64,000 nt of DNA from Dugong dugon (GCA_030035585.1 CM057462.1:141944734-142008733); one strand, 5' to 3'; positions 32,757 through 45,910 are shown, numbered from the stretch's first letter. Made by a program: numbers and translations. The notes: generated from the letters alone by a model not told the origin.

Positions 32757-34050
32757 CATTAGCTAAAAAAAGAATTGGGTTTTCTTTGTTTGTTGAGTTT
32801 TAACAGAAAAAGCATGGAAAGTACAACCTCAATTTACAGAAACTAGTACTATAAACTTTTCTAAACTTAGGCAAGTGGGCTAATGCATGTCAGAAAGCAT
32901 GTAGCACATTGACTTAGAGCACTCTCAGTGGAAAACTGTCTGCCTAGGGCCTGAATAAATCTTGCGATGTATTTGGTTTAGCCTGAACAATGCCTTTTAA
33001 AATTTTGAACTAAAGATTTAAAATAGGGTGAGCTCACATAAAAATTCAGGTTTCTGGCAACATTGAACTCATATTGCTACATGACAAGAGTTGGCTAGAG
33101 CCTAGTGTAGGACTTCTGCTGAAAGGGATGGACATTTTCCAAGTTAGCTCAGATTCCACAGAGGCCTATTGCCTCCTTTACCCAGAGCTAGAATGTTAGT
33201 TGGCATTTATCATTGAGCATGAACTATTGTTTTTGTTTGGAAGAGAAAAATATTTCCCTATATTCTATCAAAAGGACAAATGAAAGATACACTAAAAGAG
33301 CCATGTGTTTGAAGAAAAATGGGAGGAAGCATATTTGTGAAGACTAACTTCTCTGTTTACTTTTCAAGTGAGATGCTGTATTGGAAGTTGGTGATAATAA
33401 AGCACTGTTTATTAGGAGACTTTTTAAAAGAGATGTGACACAAGTTTGATTGTTTCTGCTGCTGTTGCTGCTGCTGCCACCACTGCACATAATCCTCAGG
33501 CCACTTGACCCACCTTATTATAATGCAACACCAAAAAAAAAGTCCCAGAAATTAGTCACCTTCTAAATTACCTTTTCTGCTTTATTTAAATGCTATAGAG
33601 GCCAAAATTCACAAGAATGACAAACTGTTATTATAAAACTCTGAGAATCTCAAATCCCAGTTCAAAAACTCTCTTTGTGCCCTCTTGCCTACTAGAGCCC
33701 ACCTATGTTGAATTTTTGGTCTGTCCAAGCAGGAGAGAAACTCAAAGAATGTTCTAGGCAAGGCTATCCTGAGAGCCACCTTTTGTTATCCCTTGTCCTC
33801 TAGCATCTGAAACAGAGATAGGAAGTAGGAAATGGTAGTTTCTGAGGGAACACCTTGTACATTGGACCTAATAGTCTGGCAGAGTACAAAGAGATACTTC
33901 AAATTAAACACAAATTCCATTTTGATATCCAGAAGAGTTGCATAGTCTCAGAAAGCATATTATATATTAAATAATGCGTTTCCCTTCAAATTTAAAAACT
34001 TGGACAGAAATATATTTATTTATCTCAAGGTGAAAAAAAAGCAAAAAACC
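32757..34050. other. Unassigned DNA
   Basis: I see no gene and no repeat that I can name. A short CTG-rich stretch lies at about 33458-33480. Confidence 0.5.
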
Positions 34051-34054
34051 ATAC

Positions 34055-34190
34055 ATTGGTTTCCATTCTGTACTCAGAACTTAGTAGACTTGGTTTTTGG
34101 GGTTTTTTTTGCAGTTAAACTTATCCTTTTAAAGGAATTACTTTTAATTATGAAATTTAAACAGAGAAGCAAAAAAAATCCATTGAGGAG
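34055..34190 (+). repeat. Unnamed dispersed repeat, copy 1
   Basis: It shares an order of blocks with 35938-36043: 'tggtttccattct', 'agacttgg' with 'gttgacttg', 'ttttgcagtta', 'actt.tcctttt', 'ttaattatgaaatttaa' and 'agagaagcaa'. I do not recognise the family. Confidence 0.5.
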
Positions 34191-35937
34191 ATCAGACTGG
34201 GTGGGTGGGGCTGCTGATCTCTTTTCATAGATATAGATGTATTCAGAAACATGGTCAATTTGTAGATCTGGTAGATTTGCAAAGTTAACTCTCCAAATTT
34301 CAGGGATGATATGACAGTCCCTCAGTGGAGTGAGTAGGGAGGAGCATATTTCAACCTTAGAATTTAGAATTGATTTTAGACTTGATCTTAGAAACATTTA
34401 AGAGACTCAAGCTCACAGCATTAACATTCTCCAATAAAGAATAGTATCATATTTGCAATTGGTTCTTGTAATGATGAAGAGAATTTGTCAACTAGAATCA
34501 TAGGAGGTCAGGTGTGTCAGTCCATTTAAAAATATTGTAATTTCGAATTAAAATATCAAATTGTGTAATGATTTTAAGCGTATGCTTTTTAATTTAAATC
34601 TTACTAGTTTTTAAATATTATTAGATTATTTAAGAGAATCCTAGCTTCACAGTATAAATTTAATTTATTAGATCTATAAAAATATTTAATACTTGGGAAT
34701 TTTAATCAGAAAATTAAAAAACATAAGAAAGAAAAATCAGTTATTAAACTTTTAATTATATTTTTAAATGTTTTTTAACTAATCTTGTAAATGGACTAGA
34801 AATTATTCAAATGGCCCTTAAGATAATTTTAGAATTTGCTAAACGTAGAAATAGAAAAAGGTGAGTAAGCTGAACTTACAAACTTAAAAATGAGCTAGGT
34901 TTACATATTTGTAAATTAAATTAGTTGAATATTTTTTTAAAGAGCAAAGTCAACCTCTGAGTATCCATTTCTGTAGTAAAAACCACCAGTGAGGGTAAAA
35001 GAAAACACACAAAAAACAAACCCTTTTTATAAATATTAGGAATAAAGCTCATAACCATCTGGGATAGTGTGAGGGTAAGAATATCAGTTTTCCAGACTTA
35101 TGTGCTTTAGGCATATGCTCAGAATCCTCATGCTCCCCCTGTCTAACCAATGTTATGAATCAAAACATGTCAAGAAATGTTACTGGTATATGAAAAGATG
35201 CTCTATGAAGATCTTAATGAACTGCTAATATGACGAAGACGTCAATCAAATTTTATTTTGAATTTGAATGTCTATTTTAAACCAAAGCACATAGAATCGT
35301 TTATGTTACCTTGTTCTGGTTAGCTTTTGACCTGGGCAAGAAATTGATTCTCTAAAGCAACTGTCTTTACATCCATGTGCTTTCTGTGTATTAAACAAAT
35401 AAAAAATAGTTTTGGGAAACTGAAAAAAATTTCGTTAATTTACTTGAAAAATTAGTCAACTTAAATTTTTGCTAGTTTTCAACAATGAATTTTAAAAAAT
35501 CTTTGACATTTTATAGTATTTTGAGTGGACTTGGGCTCACTGAGAATCTCGGTGTTCATTCTCAATAGGGTCTAGCTTGTACTCTCTGAGTAGTGTAGTT
35601 TTAAGTGATTTTTAGTCTCGTCTTTATATTTTTACCTATTGTTCAATTTTATTAAAATGAGCATAACATAAGGGAAGAGGTTATTAAAACATACTATTAG
35701 TTAAAAAGCATACTTGTTTCCAGGGAATTCTTGACTATATAAAGTGAAACCATGAATTGTGTAGTGTAACATCTTCTAGGACTTTAATGTTTAATGTTTG
35801 AAAAGTATATTATCATTAAAGGAAAGAAGAAGATTTGCTCCAAACACAGTCTTCTCCTGTGATGTATATCAGCTTAGAAGGCCATAGGCTAATTAGACAC
35901 ACAGCATGTGCCTCCTTACGGTTTCACTTACCCTAAT
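34191..35937. other. Unassigned AT-rich DNA
   Basis: I see no gene or named repeat. It is strongly AT-rich from 34510 to 34960. Confidence 0.5.
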
Positions 35938-36043
35938 GTTGGTTTCCATTCTCCAGTCACAACGTGGTTGACTTGTTCTTTTGCAGTTACACTTTTCCTC
36001 TTGAAGAAATTTTTTTAAAATTATTAAATTTAAGAAGAGAAAC
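35938..36043 (+). repeat. Unnamed dispersed repeat, copy 2
   Basis: This is the partner of 34055-34190 in direct orientation, about 1.9 kb away. Confidence 0.5.
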
Positions 36044-36045
36044 AA

Positions 36046-36083
36046 CAGCAAAAAACCAAACCAAAACAAAACTAGCACTGAGT
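36046..36083 (-). mobile_element. Truncated AfroSINE tail
   Basis: 'aaaccaaaccaaaacaaaac' then 'actgagtcatt' resembles the RTE-like SINE tail only. It is very short. Confidence 0.4.
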
Positions 36084-36955
36084 CATTAAAAGAAAAAAAA
36101 AAAAAACTGCCTCAGGTGGTCATGGCCACATGGTGGTCAGCCTCATGCAATGTGACTTTTGCCAAGGACTGTGAGTGCAATCCTGGTGAACTAAGCTGCA
36201 ATTCTTGTGTCAGCCCTGTCCTGTAGTTCAAATCAATCATCAGATACCCTTTGAGCTCTCATGGACATTTAAGATTCCAAAGCTTGAATTCCACATACAT
36301 CTACAGAAGAGGCAGGGAGAGCAGCCACTCGCCAGTCCTGTACTAAATCCCAGCATGATATGCAATAATGACCTGTCAGGAAAGAAGGCTGTGTATCCTC
36401 ACACCGTGATATATCCTGAGGGATTTTCTTTATGAATTCGAAAAAAGATTCAACAGGGCTCTAGGTAAGAAATCATGCACACAATTTCAAAAGTACATCA
36501 CAATCTCTAACAAAAAAAATTAGGGGGTATCATCACCTTGGTGCATTTTTATGTGTCCTTTTAAAAAATTATAAAAATGAAAAGGATGGTGTAAAACAGT
36601 CCCCAGGCCACAGAGTAGTCATCCGTGCTTTCAAAGTTTATGGTTTAGTCATTTATCTTTTTACCCTAGTAGGGTACTCTTTGCCTTTTAAACATTCCTT
36701 GATTTAGTTTTATTTTTCCTCATTCATAATGTGATAGCCATTTAATCATTGATATGTGTGCATGTGGTCATTGTGCAGAATTTGTTAGAATTAATTCAAA
36801 GGCTAAAACCAACATTTCACTTTTTTTAGGTATTCAGATGGTCTTCAAAACACTAGCACGATGGTACTTCTATTTTTTGATAAAAAGACCACCTAGGAAG
36901 AACCTCTCTCGGCAAAATTAATATATACTTATAAAAACATGAATGCAAATTTAGA
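36084..36955. other. Unassigned DNA
   Basis: A 76-codon frame at 36205-36435 has no motif I recognise. Nothing else stands out. Confidence 0.5.
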
Positions 36956-36959
36956 GGCT

Positions 36960-37440
36960 TCACAGACTCAGGAAGCTCAGTGTCACAGGTCAGATTGGGA
37001 TGGGGGAAGCAGACTCTATGAGAGTTTGGAGTGCGGGGTATTTATTAGGGACCAACACCTCTGGAAAAAACACAGAGGGAGGGCATGACACTGGGCAAAG
37101 AGAGAAGTCAAATTGTGATGTAGACCCAGTAAAGCCTCAGACAATCACAGTCACATGGGAACTGTCACACTCAAGAGCTAAAATGGTTCTTCAGAGTTGT
37201 CCTGAGTTGGGTCCAAAGGCCAGGGCTTTATTTTCCTGCATTGATCAGTCATTGAATGTGAGCCACCCAGTAAGGGATGTGTAGTAGATGGCTCTCTGAA
37301 GCTGAGACAATCTCTGAAAGCACAGATGGCTAAAGGCAGTCAGCTGACAGCACTCCCAGCACCTGGGACATCAAGCTCGGTCATGAATGGGATCCGGGCA
37401 CATCACATGCCCACCACTCCCAGGCCATTAGAAACCTACA
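36960..37440. other. Higher-GC segment, possible old retroelement
   Basis: It is higher in GC than its surroundings, with text such as 'gggcaaagagagaagtcaaa' that gives the impression of an internal retroviral or LTR sequence. I could not assign it. The 94-codon frame at 37000-37284 shows no known domain. Confidence 0.3.
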
Positions 37441-38279
37441 CTTGTATCTTCAGCTTTCTGCTTTTAATTTTGCTTCTTTGAAATAACTTTCTGATTTCAT
37501 TTTCAAATTCTAATTCAAAGACCAATGAATAAAAATAATCTCATTAATATAGTCTATGTCTTACACAGTGATCTATTTTAAGTGTAGTTTACTGGGTAGG
37601 TAACTTCATTTATATTTTGAAATGTCTGGTCTTATATAGATAATTCTGTTTTAACAATTACATTTCCATTTAGTGTATGATTTTGGGTAGATGTTAAGGT
37701 AACAAGAAATATGTTAGAATGCAGAAACAGCTGACCCCACCACCATCAAACTTGGTGAAACCAAAAGTGAATCTCTTTTGCCTGGCACCATTAGTGCAGC
37801 TAAATGACTGACAGATATGGAGCAAAAGTAGGAATAAATAGAAATAAAGCAGATGGCATCATTGCCCTCCTCATTACAAAGAAAATTAACTGAAATAAAA
37901 CAAAAGATAATAGTAACATACTTTTCACTCAAAATATAATTGAAGTAATGAAAGTAAACTCTTTATTGTTAGAGATTTTCAGCTTTTATCAGTTTAGGTT
38001 GTCCCTGAAATATTTTTATACCTAAATCTAATTATGCAAGGGGGAGAGTACTATTTTCAGTATGCCATATTTAATTCTCTAAAATGTCTTTGTTCAGTAA
38101 GGCCCTGAAGGGATGAATGATAGCCTGGCAAGTTCTCAATAAATAACGACAATTTATCAGTAACGAGGTTTATTTTCAAGAGATGAAAACTAGGTACAGC
38201 TGTAACTTTAATTTCCAAATCCCCAAGACAAAATAGCATTGACAGAAATCATAAAATTTGGAGGGCAAACTAGTTTGGG
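37441..38279. other. Unassigned DNA
   Basis: I see no gene or named repeat. Confidence 0.5.
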
Positions 38280-38299
38280 TGGGAGCCGAGGATATAGGA

Positions 38300-38440
38300 G
38301 CAGAGCAAAGATACATTTGATTTTAGACATGTTGCTTTTGAAGTGATGTGGGAAATCCAAGGAGACGTATATTAAGCAGGTAGCTAGAAATGTAGGTCTA
38401 GAGCTCAGGGGAAAATGTGAGGCTCACTTAAGCTGAAGTG
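38300..38440 (-). mobile_element. L2 antisense fragment
   Basis: 'ttagacatgttgcttttgaa', 'gtgggaaatccaagga' and 'taggtctagagctcagggga' are the reverse complement of the L2 RT-region text. Confidence 0.65.
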
Positions 38441-38549
38441 ACTGCTTTCACTAGGTTAGGCTCTCTGGGGTTAGGACACATGTCTGGGAATTTTTTGAAA
38501 GAAGAGATCAAGGAGACTGGGTCACCACCCCAGTGAGTGGGCAGTGTGT

Positions 38550-38780
38550 TGTGTTGGAAAAAATGACGTAGTTTGGGATCAAAAGAATTGTCCAGAGTTC
38601 CAGGTCTATCACTTGCTATTTGATCTTGAATAAATATCTCTGGACCTCAAGTTCCCTGTTTTTAAACATGGAGTTATAAAAACCTATTATTGATTCTTTA
38701 AAAAGTAATTTAGATCAAACATAATAAAGGTGAAAGCATTATGTAAATTTAAGCATGTTTTTCAAATATACAATATTATT
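38550..38780 (-). mobile_element. MIR SINE
   Basis: Reverse complement of the MIR pattern: 'cttgctatttgatcttgaat', 'ctctggacctcaagttccct', 'ttaaacatggagttat'. Confidence 0.65.
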
Positions 38781-39703
38781 ATAATAAGGAGTAGGTGTGG
38801 ATACTTGATTGAAATATTTAGCATTGAAAGAGAAGAAAGAAAGAAGCTGTTTGCTTATTCACTAAAAATATATCATCTCAGGCACAAATTGAGGTGCTGG
38901 AGAGAGGAAGACAAATAAGGCATGGTTTCTTCCCTTCCTTGGCTCACATGTATTATCAATAAAAATAACAAAAGAACACATGAGCATGTGTCAAGTATAA
39001 GCAGGTAGAAGAGTAACCAATGGTTCTTCCAAGTGAATGAATAAAAGAATGAATTATTTAATAGGTGCACAGAGAAGAAGTATCAAATCTAATCTCAAAG
39101 TTCCAGGAAAGCCTTGTGAAAGAATCTATGTCTTAAAGTATGATAACTTGTTCATTAGATAGAGGAGGGATGAGAAGTAGGAAATTCCAAGCCCAGTGGA
39201 TGCTAAGAGAAAAGGATGAACATAAAACACTTGAGGAGAATTGGCAAGAAATGAGGCTGAGGGAGAGGGTAAGTGGTGGTCATATGATCTCTGTTATACT
39301 AATTTCTTGAACTGTCATTATGAGATAAGTGGTTTATGAGGGGGAGTAGGGGTATCAGATTTGTGCCTTAGTTAGCATCCTCTGGCAGTGGTATGGAGGT
39401 TCAATTGGAGTGAAGGAAATTAGAGTCAGTGAGACAAGTCTGGAGACTATAGTGATAGATCAGATGAGAGATGATGGGGCTTGAATTAACTAAAAAATTA
39501 ATTTGGATTTTAAAAGTTGGTGACTGATTGAAAGGTGGGAAGTGAAAGAGACGAAGGAAAGAAAGATGTCTTCCTGGTTTCTGAATGAATGGTTGTACCA
39601 TCTGCTGAGAGGAAGGATGGAAATACGGAGGAATAGCACGTTTACAGGAGAAGAAAATTTTTGTGTATTTTGAGTTAAGCAGTGTCTGTGATGTTTAGGT
39701 AGA

Positions 39704-40258
39704 TGTGATGGTTAAGGTTGTGTGCCAACTTGCTAGGCCATGATTCTCGGTGGTTTGGCGGTTATGATGTAGTTTGGCAGCTATGTAATGATGCAGTCAT
39801 CTCCATAATGAGATCTGATACAATGAAATCACCTTCATGATGAGATCTGTTATGAGCAGCCAGTCAGTTGAAAGGGAGTTTCCTTGGGGGAGTGGCCTGC
39901 ATCCAATATAGGTGGACCATCTGGTAAAGCTAGCTGGGTTTTGCTCACTCTGGATCCTGCAGCTGGCTCCTGTTCATCTGACCTCTGGTTCTTGGGAATT
40001 GAGCTAGAAGTTTACCTGCCGATCTTGGGATCCATCAGCCTCTGCAGAGGCTGTGAGCCAGAGGCCTGCTGTATGACCTGCTGATCTTGGGTTCTCCAGT
40101 GCCTACAGCTACATGAGTTAGGAGAAGCCTCCACCCAGACCCATGGATTTCGGACTTCTCAGCCTCTACAACAACATGGGCCATTTTCTTGATATAAATC
40201 TCTCTCTATATTTATATACTTCACTGGTTTTCTTCTCTAGAAAACCCATACTAAGATA
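39704..40258 (+). mobile_element. Solo ERVL-type LTR with 5-bp target duplication
   Basis: It begins TGTGATGGTTAAGGTTGTGT and ends ...AACCCATACTAAGATA, with the final CA mutated to TA. GTAGA flanks it at 39699-39703 and 40259-40263. It shares the ending 'tgatataaatctctctctat', then 'cttctctagaaaaccca', with the ERVL LTRs at 45911 and 47512. It sits inside the L2 at 38880-40720. Confidence 0.85.
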
Positions 40259-40409
40259 GTAGATAAATACATCAGGAAGCTGGATATATGAATTTGATGC
40301 TTAGTGGAGAGAACCTCTTATAAGAGAATTTTGGGCTAGAGATACAGATTTAGGTGGCATCAGCAGGTAAAAAGATGATGATGGATACATAGATAGATAG
40401 ATTTGAATG

Positions 40410-40500
40410 AATGTTTTGTTTAATTGTATCCACACTGCCTAGAATAGTCTCTGGGACTTGGTAGTATTCAATACATACTTGTTAAGTAGATATGAGAAAA
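40410..40500 (+). mobile_element. L2 or MIR 3' end fragment
   Basis: 'cctagaatagtctctgggac' and 'attcaatacatacttgttaa' match the shared L2/MIR 3' terminus. Confidence 0.5.
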
Positions 40501-40879
40501 TTTAAAGTTGTGACAATAGATGAGCTTGCTCAGAGAAAGACACTAAAGAATGAGCAGGAGAGAAGTGGATTGAAGTGAAGGAACATCAGTATTTAAGGTA
40601 TAAGCAAAGGACCATCAGAAGATAAAGGGTAGAAATGTACACAGGCATGAATAGAACCAAGTAAAGGGTGACATTATGAAAATCAAGGAAGAATAAAATT
40701 AAGGGAAGGAAATGGTCAACAGTTTCAATTCACTCTTGTCTCATTCCATATGACATTGATGGAGGTGGCAATTGGGTGCTACAAGAGAGGCAGAACTAGA
40801 AAGTTTTAATTGGCTCTTCTTTGAAATTTGATTTATGAATGTTGAATCTGAGGTATACAGGCTTGTGACTATCACTGGA

Positions 40880-41190
40880 CACCTTCCCCATCATGTCACT
40901 AGTCATTGAAATAATCCAAATTAATACAATGCCCAAAACGAAATTTTGTTATCCTCAAATCATCTGTTTGGTTGCTCATATCAGAAACCTTGACATCTTT
41001 TCTCTCGCTTTCTCTCTTCTCACATACTTTCAATTCCATCAACAATATATCTTTCAAATCATTTCACTTAACATTTCCACTATTTTACCTTAAATCAGGT
41101 CAAAATTATTTCTTACCTGCATGTAAGGTAAGACAATATTCTAACAATTTCTATGGTTTCTGTACTTGTTCCCTTGTCATACTTTCTACA
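40880..41190 (+). mobile_element. Probable L2 fragment
   Basis: 'accttgacatcttttctctc' and 'tcaacaatatatctttcaaa' fit the L2 block seen at 4440-4560. The alignment is weak. Confidence 0.4.
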
Positions 41191-41194
41191 TATC

Positions 41195-43072
41195 ATCTTA
41201 TCTTTTTAAAAAAATATATTGTGATAAAATATAGATAATGTAAAACTTGCCATTTTAACAATTTTAAGTGTGTAATTTAGTAGCATTATATTCACATTGT
41301 TATGTAATCATCAGCACAATTTTTATTTACAAAGCTTTTTTATCACCCCTAACAGACTCTGTGCCTATTAAGCAGTAACTCCCCATTTCCCTCTCCCCTC
41401 AGTCCCTGGTAACTACTAATCTACTTTCTGTTTCTATGCAGTTGACTATTATAGATATTTCATATAAGTATGATCATACAATATTTGTCCTTTTGTGTCC
41501 AGAGTATGCCACTTGGCATAATGTTTTAAAGATTCATCCATGCTGTAGCATATATCAAAATTTAATTTCTTTTTTTATGACTGAATAATATACCATTATA
41601 TGTATGTGTCACATTTTATTTATCCACTTATCTGTTGATGGATACTTGGGTTGTTTCCACCTTCTGGCTATTGTGAATAATGCTGCACTGGTTATTGGTG
41701 TACAAGTATCTGTTTGAGTATCAGCTTCCAATTCTTTTGGATACTTAAGAGTGGAATTGCTAAGATCATACAACAATTTTATGTTTAATTTGTTGAGGAA
41801 CTGCCACACTTACTCACTAAAAATTTGTTTTCCATAGTGATTGCACCATTTTACAATCCCACCAGCAATGGATGAGGATTCCAGTTTCTCTACATCCTGA
41901 CCAACACTTATTCTTTTCTTTTTTTTTTTTTTTTGGTAATAGCCATCCTAGTGGGTGTGAAGTGGTCTCTCATTGTGATTTTGATTTGCATGTCTCTAAT
42001 GACTAATGATATTATGCTTATTATCCACTTCTGTATCTTCTTTGGTTAAACACTATTCAAATTCTTTGTCCATATTTTAATTGGACTGTTTGTCTTTTTG
42101 CCCTTGCGTTGTAGGAGTTCTACATGTGTTCTGGAAATTAAACTCTTATCACATATATGATTTCCAAATATTTTCTCCCATTTTGCAGATTGTCTTTTCA
42201 CTTTTTTGATAATATCTTTTGATACACAAATGTTTTTAATTTTGATTAAGTACCATTTATCTTTTTTATTTTGTTGCTTGTGCTTTTCTTGTCATATCAA
42301 AGAATCCATTGCTAAAGACAAGATTCTGAAGATCATCCCTATATTTTTTTAAAGAATATTATGATTTCAGCTTTTATATTTGGATTATTGATCCATTTTG
42401 AGGTAATTTTTGTATATGATATGAGGTTGGGGTCTAATTCTTTTGTATAGGGAAATCCAGTATCTCAGCACCATTTGTTGAAAAGATTATTCTTTCCCCA
42501 TTAAACAGACTTGGTGCTCTCGTGAAACATCAATAGCCATAGGTATATGGGTTTATTTTTGTACTGTCAATTCTATTCCATTGGTTTGTATGTCTATCTT
42601 TATACCAGTACCACACTTTTTGAATTTATGTCACTTTGGAGTAAAGTTTGAATTTGAGAAATGTGAGTCCTCTTAGTTTGTTGTTCTTTTTTTTTTTTTT
42701 TTTTTTTTTTGAGATTGTTTTGACTATTCTGGGCCCCTTGCAATTCAATATAAATTTGAGGATCAACTTTTTTTGTTGTTGTTGTTCCCAACAGTGAAGC
42801 CTTCTGATCTTGGAGTTTTCTTTGTTGGGAAGTATTTGATTACTGATTCAAATTCTTCACATATTGTACTTCTGTTGAAGTTTTATATTTACGTAATTTG
42901 TGTTTTTAGGAATTTGCCCATTTCATTTATCTAACTTGTGTGTATAAAACTATTCATAGTATACTCTCAGAATCATTTTCATTTGGTATGATCAGAAGTA
43001 ATGTCCCCACATTCATTTCTGTTATTTGCATATCTTCTCTTTCTCTCTCTTTTTGTTTTGTCAGTCTAAATA
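41195..43072 (-). mobile_element. Ancient L1M LINE, ORF2 and 3' UTR
   Basis: The reverse complement has the old L1M 3' UTR text ('aaaatatattgtgataaaat', 'acttgccattttaacaattt') followed by ORF2 C-terminal sequence. The minus frame 41609-41809 reads MWQFLNKLNIKLLYDLSNS...LFTIARRWKQPKYPSTDKWINKM, a decayed L1 C-terminal segment. It is older and much more diverged than the L1 at 8676. It breaks off at about 43072, and the same element seems to resume at about 51880. Confidence 0.82.
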
Positions 43073-43780
43073 AAGAATTTTTTTGGTTTTGCTTTAAGTG
43101 AAAGTTTACAGTTCAAGTTAATCTCTCATACAAAAATTTATACTTACATTGTTACGTGACCCTAATTGCTCACCCTGTACTGTGACAGCACACTCCTCCT
43201 TTCCATCCCTGATTTCTCGTGTCCATTCATCCAGCTCCTAACCCTTTCTGCCTTCTCATCTTGGCTCTGGATAAGAGCTGCCCATTTAGTTTCATGTATC
43301 TACTTGAGCTAAGAAGCACACTCTTCACGAGTATCATCTTATGTCCCATAGTTCAGTCTAATATTTGTCGGAAGAGTTGGCCTCGGGAATGGTTTTAATT
43401 TGGGGCTAACAGAGAGTCTGGGGGCCATGTCTTCCGGGGTCCCTCCAGTCTGAGTCAAACCATTAAGTCTGGTCTTTTTACTAGAATTTGAGTTCTGCAC
43501 CCCACTTTTCTCCTGCTCCATCAGGGACTCTCTGTTGTGTTCCCTGGCAGGGCAGTCATTGGTGGTAGCAGGGGACCATCTAGTTCTTCTAGTCTCAGGT
43601 TGATGAAGTCTCCAGTTTATGTGGCCATTTCTGTATCTTAGGCTAATACTTTCCTTGTGTCTTTGGTGTTCTTCATTCTCCTTTGCTCCAGGTGGGTTGG
43701 GACCAATTGATGCATCTTAAATGGCCACTGTGAAGCTTTTAAGACCCCAGACACCACTCACCCAAGTGGGATGCAGAATA
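43073..43780 (-). mobile_element. L1 3' UTR, antisense
   Basis: It carries the reverse complement of the L1 3' UTR repeat units: 'tgatgaagtctccagtttat', 'cttttaagaccccagacacc' and 'ggtcccctgcta' type phrases shared with 16200-16450. It is either a separate 3'-truncated insertion or the outermost of tandem 3' ends of the L1 at 43790. Confidence 0.75.
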
Positions 43781-43789
43781 TTTTCTTGT

Positions 43790-45910
43790 TTTTTTTTTAA
43801 TTGTACTTTAGATGAAGGTTTACAGAACAGTTTCTCATTAAACAGTCAGTACACATATTGTTTTATGACAATGGTTAACAACCGCACGACATGTCAACAC
43901 TGTCCCTTCTCAACCTTGGGTTCCCCATTACCAGATTTCCTGTCCCCTCCTGCCTGTTAAGTTCTTGTCCCTGGACTGTTGTGTCCCATTAGTTTTGTTT
44001 TGTTTTATGGGGCTGTCTAATCTTTGGCTGAATGGTGAACCTCAGTAGTGACTTCATTACTGAGCTAAAAGGGTGTCTGCGAGCCATACTCTCAGGGTTT
44101 CTCCAGTCTCTGTCAAGCCGGTAAGTCTAGTCTTTTTTTGTGAATTAGAATTTTGTTCTACATTTTTCTCCAACTCTGTCCTAGACCCTCTTTTGTGATC
44201 CCTGTCAGAGAACTCAGTGGTGGTAGCTGGGCACCATCTAGTTGTATTGGACTCAGTCTGGTGGAGGCTATGGTAGTTGTGGTCCATTAGTCCTTTGGAC
44301 TAGTCTTTTCCTTGTGTCTTGTTTTCTTCGTTCTCTCTTGCTCCTGAAGGGGTGAGACCAGTGGAGTATCTTAGATGGCTGCTCACAGGCTTTTAAGACC
44401 CCAGATGCTACTCACCGGGCTAGAATGTAGAACATTTTCTTTATAAACTGTGTTTGCCAGTTGAGCTGGTTGTTCCCTGAGATGATGGTCCCCACAGCCC
44501 TCCACCCAGCAATTCAGTCCCTCAGGGAGTTTGGATGTGTCTGTGGAGCTTCTGTGACCTTTCCTTGTACAAGATGTGCTGGCTTCACCAGTATTGTTTA
44601 CTATCTCACCCTTCATCAAAGTTACTGCTTATCTATTGTCTATTTAGTATTCCCTTCCCACTTCTCCTATCCCTCGTAACCAACAAAGATTGTTTCTTTT
44701 TGTATGTAAACTTTTTCATGAATTTTTACAATAGAGGTCTCATACAATATTTGCCCTTTTGTGATTGACTTATTTCACTCAGCATAATGTCCTCCAGTTT
44801 CATCCATGTTATAAGATGCTTCACAGAGTCATCATTGTTCTTTATTGTTGCATAATACTCTATTATGTGTATGTGACATAGTTTATCCATTCATCTGTTG
44901 ATGGGCATCTAGGTTGTTTCCATCTTTTTGCTTTTGTGAACAATGCTGCAATGAACATGGGTGTGCTTATGTCTATTTGTGTGACAGCTCTTATTTCTCT
45001 AGGATATAGTCCTAGGAGTGGGATTGCTGGATCATATGGTATTTCTATTTCTAGCTTTCTAAGGAAGTGCCATATCATTTTCCAAAATGTTGTATCATCT
45101 TTTATGCCCACCAGCAGTACATAAGAGTTCTGATCTCCCCATAGCCTCTCCAACGTTTGTTATTTCCAGTTTTTTTGATTTGTGCAAGTAATGCTGGGGT
45201 GAGATGGTATCACTGCGGTTTTAATTTGCATTTCTCTAACGGCTAGTGATCACGAGCATTTCCTCATGTGTCTGTTGGCTGCTTGAATGTCTTCCTTGGT
45301 GAAGTGTCTGTTCATTTCCTTTGCCCATTTTTTAATAGGATTATTTGTCTTTTGTTGTAGAGGTGCTGGGTTTTCTTGTAGATTTTAGAGATTAGACCTT
45401 TGCCTGACTTGTAATGTCCAAAAATTTTTTCCTAGACTGTAGGTTCTTTTTTCACTCTTTTGGTGAAGTCTTTTGATGAACATAAGTGTTTGATTTTTAG
45501 AAGATCCCAGATACATAGCTTATCCTCTGGAGTTTGTGCGTTGTGAGTTATGGTTTATATCCTGTTAATGCCATGTATTAGGACCTTTAGCATTGATCCT
45601 GTTTTTTCTTCCATGAACTTCATAGGTTTTTGGCTTTACATTTAGATCTTTGATCCATTTTTAATTAGTTTTTGTATATGGTGTGAGGTATGGGTCCTGT
45701 TTCATTTTTTTGCAGATGGACATTCAGTTTTGCCAGCACTACTTGTTAAAAAGGCTGTCTGTTCCCCATTTGATGGACTTTGGGCCCTTGTCGAAGATCA
45801 GGTGATGATAGGTGGATAGATTTACATCTGGGTTCTCAATTCTGTTCCATTGGTCACTGTGTCTATTCTCGTACCACCAGGCTGTTTTGATTACTGTAGC
45901 TATATAGTAC
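43790..45910 (-). mobile_element. L1 3' UTR and ORF2 C-terminal part, antisense
   Basis: 3' UTR at 43790-44770, then ORF2. The minus frame 44863-45153 reads ...[32 protein letters not shown].., the region after the Cys-rich motif. It ends at 45910 at ORF2 codon ~880 (TVIKTAW..), where the ERVL LTR begins. The 5' half at 49588 may belong to the same insertion. Confidence 0.88.

Larger units (their letters stand above)
38880..40720 (-). mobile_element. L2 LINE, antisense, split by an ERVL-type LTR
   Basis: The blocks are in L2 reverse order: 'cttgtgaaagaatctatgtc' region, 'ttggcaagaaatgaggctga', 'gtttctgaatgaatggttgt' (the 'caggtttctggcttgggcaa' counterpart), 'tctgctgagaggaaggatgg', [LTR 39704-40258], 'caggaagctggatatatgaa', 'gggctagagatacagattta', 'catcagcaggt' and 'agaaagacactaaagaatga'. 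It is heavily decayed. Confidence 0.65.

Noticed and set aside
36046..36110. A-rich end as a LINE or processed gene tail
   Set aside because: No element body could be recognised upstream with a matching target duplication.
36205..36435. 76-codon frame possibly a retrocopy
   Set aside because: No motif, no poly(A) in the right orientation and no target duplication.
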